A stretch of 64,000 nt of DNA, taken from assembly GCF_900699765.1 (NCBI RefSeq), contig NZ_CAADHO010000001.1, positions 1,116,001 through 1,180,000 of the forward strand. Reading direction: 5' to 3'. Numbering within the stretch: the first letter of the stretch is position 1; every line of letters begins with the position of its first letter. Of this stretch, positions 61,249 through 64,000 are shown piece after piece. Origin of the DNA: Desulfoluna butyratoxydans. Its GTDB lineage: Bacteria > Desulfobacterota > Desulfobacteria > Desulfobacterales > Desulfolunaceae. The notes under the pieces are model-generated. The model made no database searches. It saw nothing but the letters and a program-made list of their open reading frames with translations, and was not told the DNA's origin. Position numbers and translations under genes: made by a program.

Positions 61249-62175
61249 TCAAGCCTCGGTCAGTCGCTTTAGAGAATACACCCCTTCAATTCCTTTGACA
61301 CGCTGCGGGATCTTTTCCCGCGTCGTCTGGAACCGGTCTTTGAACGTTTCGTAGCGGGTTTCGACAAATGCCCTGGACCCGATAATCCCCGAATCCGTAA
61401 AATACCGGGACCTGTATCGAAGGCGTCTGACGCGATTCATCTCGAACCCTCGCACCGTCTCTTCATCCAGAACCCTTTTGGATATCCGCGCTTTTCCCCT
61501 CTTCTCGATGGCTCCGGCATGGTAGAGATACTCTCTGTATGTCCTGAGCTGCCTTGAGGCATCGTCAACACCGAAATCAGGGGACCCCAGGTCCGACGAG
61601 AGAAAGCCATCCTTATTGCCGGTCTGAATGTGATATCCAATTGAGCACCAACGATAGTCCTCGGGGCGTTTCACGATACCGGCCCTCACCGCATTCAGAT
61701 CGATGTAGGCAAGACAGTGGATCAAGGTGTTTCCCTGCTCAACAATCACGCTCTTAAAGCGCTCTCCCCAAAGAGTCCCTTTTCGCTTTTTCCGCTTATT
61801 GTAAAAGCACGAAAACCGCTGCTTGATGTCCTTCACATAGGCCGACAGGCTGCAGAACCGCTCCCGGTACTCCGTAAGCCGCCCCTCGGGAAACGCCGCA
61901 TCTTCACCATAAAGACGCTGAAACCGCCGTCGCACCTCCTCATCGGAAATCATATCGCAAGGGCTCACCTCAACCAGCAGATGAAAATGATTTCCCATAA
62001 CGGCAAATCCCAGAACGTCCACACAATAAACCGATGAAAATGTCTGAATGATGCGAACCAGCTCATCCTTTTCAACCTTCCCGAACGGAAGGCCGTCTAA
62101 GGCAGTTCGGCTGATCACATGATAGGCGGCCTTTTGACCTGAATCCGTCACGACCATACGGGGAACTCGCGGCAT
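61249..62175 (-). CDS. REP-associated tyrosine transposase (RAYT, Y1_Tnp/IS200-like)
   Basis: 308 residues from ATG 62175, behind GAAGGAGGG. The single-strand transposase core is intact: AYHVISRTALDGLPFG, the HUH motif in VLGFAVMGNHFHLLVEV and the nucleophilic Tyr in SAYVKDIKQRFSCFYNKR. The family-typical LWGERFKSVIVE and LAYIDLNAVRAGIVKRPEDY follow. RAYTs are domesticated IS200/IS605 relatives that act on REP palindromes. A C-terminal region of about 110 residues (RISKRVLDEETVRGF) is also typical of the longer group. It lies next to two copies of CTGTCCCCTGTTTC, a plausible target or end sequence. Confidence 0.93.
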   Translation of the reverse strand: MPRVPRMVVTDSGQKAAYHVISRTALDGLPFGKVEKDELVRIIQTFSSVYCVDVLGFAVMGNHFHLLVEVSPCDMISDEEVRRRFQRLYGEDAAFPEGRLTEYRERFCSLSAYVKDIKQRFSCFYNKRKKRKGTLWGERFKSVIVEQGNTLIHCLAYIDLNAVRAGIVKRPEDYRWCSIGYHIQTGNKDGFLSSDLGSPDFGVDDASRQLRTYREYLYHAGAIEKRGKARISKRVLDEETVRGFEMNRVRRLRYRSRYFTDSGIIGSRAFVETRYETFKDRFQTTREKIPQRVKGIEGVYSLKRLTEA

Positions 62176-62261
62176 AGCACCCTCCTTCACGGTCTTACAG
62201 AATTTGATATGACTTTGGTTTTGGTGAGTCGATTTTGATATGATTACGGAGTGATATTGAT

Positions 62262-62423
62262 TTATGGAACTATCTCACAGAAAGGGGCGAGGGGTCCAGC
62301 ATAAAGAGCCTGTCCCCTGTTTCCATTAGATTTACCAAACATACAGAATAGAGCAAACAGTATGGAGACTACCAATACAATCACAGATAGAGTTAATACA
62401 ATCCCTGCAATTTTTTTCATCAT
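62262..62423 (-). CDS. 53-residue single-pass membrane peptide
   Basis: From ATG 62423 (a second ATG follows directly) to TAA at 62262-62264. It begins MMKKIAGIVLTLSVIVLVVS and continues ILFALFCMFGKS: one strong membrane helix. The C-terminal tail (NGNRGQALYAGPLAPFCEIV) is encoded by the GGAAACAGGGGACAGG repeat and flanking sequence, so the original end may have been replaced by insertion of that repeat. The gene lies 15 nt after the stop of the signal-peptidase-like gene, with AGGAATG as RBS, so it is probably in the same operon. Confidence 0.55.
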   Translation of the reverse strand: MMKKIAGIVLTLSVIVLVVSILFALFCMFGKSNGNRGQALYAGPLAPFCEIVP

Positions 62424-62514
62424 GCTCACATTCCTATATCATTCTATAAATGCCTGAGTGACCCGAACAGCCTGCCCCCTCTTTCGCTCTTGTAAAAAGA
62501 CTGTCCCCTGTTTC
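62310..62514. repeat. Two copies of CTGTCCCCTGTTTC next to the RAYT gene
   Basis: Identical 14-bp copies at 62310-62323 and 62501-62514, in the same orientation, each inside the 3' end of a minus-strand gene (the 53-residue peptide and the signal-peptidase-like gene). Such GGGGACAG boxes are commonly seen near RAYT-type transposases. Confidence 0.7.
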
Positions 62515-63629
62515 ACGATTCTTAAAACAAAACCAGCTATTTGGTCAAACCGGTACATATTTGATAAAACGTTATTAGTGCAAAAGGGGTACTTATCTCC
62601 TACACACAAGATCCTATCTTTAGGAACGCTATATATCCAAGGTGGCCCTGGAGTTGCTACCCATTTATAGTTACCGTTTTCGTCAATAGTACTGAAGTCA
62701 CTTTTCCCGAAATATTGATTGACATGCCAGACAAAACAATTTTGATCTTTTCCATTGTCCATTAGAAATGGCACATCATTAACAAACATACGGCCATCAT
62801 ATTCAATTCTGATAACATCTCCAGGTAGTCCTGCAACTCTTTGCACATTCATCTGATAAAAGAATAAATCATCTAACCTGAAACTACTTGTTGAATGTTT
62901 ACTTGTATCAACAAGAACAATAGCCCCTCTTTCCAACTGCCTTGGTTGAAAATCAACCATCATGACATCGCCCTTTTTTACAGTAGGGCTCATCATAGAA
63001 TTATGTGTTACATAGTAATCTGTAATATAAGTTCTAACATATGCAATCATGTTTGAGGGAGGGGCACCACCAACAAGAATCAAAATTAATATAAAGGCGA
63101 GTGGTAACTCCCGTATGCGTTTTAAATAAAGGAACTTCAAACCGAACACGATGATAAAGCATGTAAAAAAGGAATTTAAAATTGTTATTAATAGAAGGGG
63201 AACGCGAAAGTATACACCGATGCAATGGGTCGTAATACTTAATAATAACTGAATTATAAAGACTACTTTCCCGATATAACCGCTGTTTCCTATTCCAGTC
63301 CAACATGTCGTCAAAAAAGTATATTTCCAAGATGAATAAGAAGCTTTTCTTGATACATATGGAGCCAAATTCCTATATAGTATGAAAGGTGAAATCCATG
63401 TTAATAATACAAAAAAAATCAACCCCATAATTGGAACATGTATGGAAACAGATGGTGTAAATATTTCAAAAAAAAGTAAGCCGCTAAACAATCTGAATAC
63501 GAAAACAAATACACCGGTGGCTAAATTTCCATTTAGTACGTGACCGCTCCCTGTTACGAGGAGTTCCCAACACAGCAACTTCCACATCCTACCTGCAGAA
63601 ATATTTCTTTTTTTGTATACTGAACTCAA
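62439..63629 (-). CDS. Signal-peptidase-I-like (S26) polytopic membrane protein, catalytic dyad apparently lost
   Basis: 396 residues. The first 200 form five or more membrane helices (for example TGVFVFVFRLFSGLLFFEIF and LPLAFILILILVGGAPP). The last 190 are an S26-type domain: HNSMMSPTVKKGDVMMVDFQP, GAIVLVDTSK, NVQRVAGLPGDVIRI, and a final ILCVGDKYPFCTNNVLSNMY corresponding to the GDN..S-SRxxG box. In active enzymes the pattern is S-M-x-P-T and K-R-V-x-G-x-P-G-D. Here an extra residue shifts the Ser (S211-M-M-S-P-T) and the Lys is Gln263. Peptidase activity is doubtful. AT-rich; followed by a small membrane peptide. Confidence 0.75.
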   Translation of the reverse strand: MSSVYKKRNISAGRMWKLLCWELLVTGSGHVLNGNLATGVFVFVFRLFSGLLFFEIFTPSVSIHVPIMGLIFFVLLTWISPFILYRNLAPYVSRKASYSSWKYTFLTTCWTGIGNSGYIGKVVFIIQLLLSITTHCIGVYFRVPLLLITILNSFFTCFIIVFGLKFLYLKRIRELPLAFILILILVGGAPPSNMIAYVRTYITDYYVTHNSMMSPTVKKGDVMMVDFQPRQLERGAIVLVDTSKHSTSSFRLDDLFFYQMNVQRVAGLPGDVIRIEYDGRMFVNDVPFLMDNGKDQNCFVWHVNQYFGKSDFSTIDENGNYKWVATPGPPWIYSVPKDRILCVGDKYPFCTNNVLSNMYRFDQIAGFVLRIVKQGTVFLQERKRGQAVRVTQAFIE

Positions 63630-63727
63630 TTAATAGCCTTTATCTTGATTATTTATGCCTGCATTATCGTAAGATGATAAATCAACCAGTATAAAGGGCC
63701 AGCCACCCAATTTTATTTTGCTCGTGT

Positions 63728-64000
63728 CTATTTGGCGACAGTGCCGAAAACAAAAAACAGAAGTTGTATCACTACTGGTACCCCTAAAACGTACGGCAAG
63801 AACTTTAAAAATTTCCATTTGGCTGTTTTATTGTATGAAATGTAGTTAACAATAAAGCAAATCGAAACCATTACTGTAAATAATGAAATGCCAAACCAAT
63901 AAAAAAAAGAATAACTTGTATATATACCAAAAGAGATACTCACTGTTAATATTATTAAGGCAATTGCAATAGGTAGTCTCGTTGCTTTATTGATTATTTT
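63728..64000 (-). CDS. Multi-pass membrane protein, C-terminal part only
   Basis: An open frame entering from the right edge and ending at TAG 63728-63730, 90 visible codons. It shows three hydrophobic helices (LPIAIALIILTVSISFGIYT, FFYWFGISLFTVMVSICFIV, FLPYVLGVPVVIQLLFFVFG) separated by basic loops (SYNKTAKWKF). A GTG at 63943 could serve as a start, but the frame remains open and hydrophobic beyond it, so the protein probably begins outside the window. It has the same AT-rich composition as the signal-peptidase-like gene, 98 nt downstream. Family unknown. Confidence 0.5.
   Translation of the reverse strand, partial: KIINKATRLPIAIALIILTVSISFGIYTSYSFFYWFGISLFTVMVSICFIVNYISYNKTAKWKFLKFLPYVLGVPVVIQLLFFVFGTVAK

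Noticed and set aside
1..64000. CRISPR array
   Set aside because: No regularly spaced identical repeats of 24-40 bp with unique spacers were seen; the repeats present are dispersed or tandem low-complexity.

Overview
The window is a 64 kb chromosomal segment with bacterial gene organisation. Most of it is GC-rich and gene-dense. The gene mix suggests a strictly anaerobic, probably sulfate-reducing member of the Desulfobacterota (Desulfobacteraceae/Desulfoluna-like). The evidence is an [FeFe]-hydrogenase-domain chemoreceptor, the selenium-associated YedF protein, a single-cluster ferredoxin, many small zinc-ribbon proteins and topoisomerase IV of the ParE/ParC type. This placement is inferred from gene content only; no rRNA or tRNA gene is visible.

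Left part (1-8.9 kb): a divergent catabolic locus pairs a two-subunit flavoprotein dehydrogenase (FAD subunit plus a small [2Fe-2S] subunit cut by the window edge) and a Rid-family imine deaminase with a sodium/solute symporter. A 34-residue membrane microprotein follows the symporter. The divergent promoters carry two pairs of the palindrome TCAT-N3-ATGA, and the symporter mRNA has a long, apparently structured leader. A cation diffusion facilitator, an OYE-type oxidoreductase, a DUF945 protein and an alpha/beta hydrolase follow.

Middle part (8.9-50.5 kb): mostly housekeeping genes with notable insertions. They include the hydrogenase-like chemoreceptor, a rhomboid protease with an overlapping EEP lipoprotein, YceD followed by a tandem Hfq/Sm-like protein, a TIGR01777 epimerase, ferredoxin and zinc-ribbon proteins. 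A pair of adjacent class III aminotransferases follows, of which the second has lost the PLP lysine. Then come lgt, yebG (with a histone-like tail), yebC, rlmE-radA, a PHP phosphatase with an MltB transglycosylase, a radical SAM protein, FmdB, recN, an HPt protein and yedF. The rest of the section holds a TPR lipoprotein, a TraB protein, purN, an EAL-HDOD protein, trxA, trxB, bamD, rpmB, parE, parC, a DMT exporter, a PATAN-DUF1566 membrane protein, a His-rich protein with a PrmA-like methyltransferase, and an orphan NarX-type histidine kinase.

Right part (51-64 kb): an envelope and stress cluster (a 55-residue exported peptide, a DUF1254/DUF1214 lipoprotein, an outer-membrane protein, and MarR with a DJ-1/PfpI protein) is followed by a cyclase-family protein. 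From about 56 kb the sequence becomes AT-rich and accessory. It holds small lipoproteins, a TonB-C-like protein, a beta-barrel protein, a receiver domain without its phospho-acceptor Asp, a TIGR04076 protein and a REP-type (RAYT) transposase. It ends with a signal-peptidase-I-like membrane protein whose catalytic Ser/Lys dyad appears lost, a 53-residue membrane peptide and a truncated membrane protein at the right edge. This looks like an acquired island.

Two families of short dispersed palindromic repeats punctuate the intergenic spaces. One shows a compensatory base-pair change between copies. The best candidates for new biology are the operator/leader/microprotein symporter locus, the YceD-double-Hfq pair, the active/inactive aminotransferase pair, and the pseudo-signal-peptidase locus.
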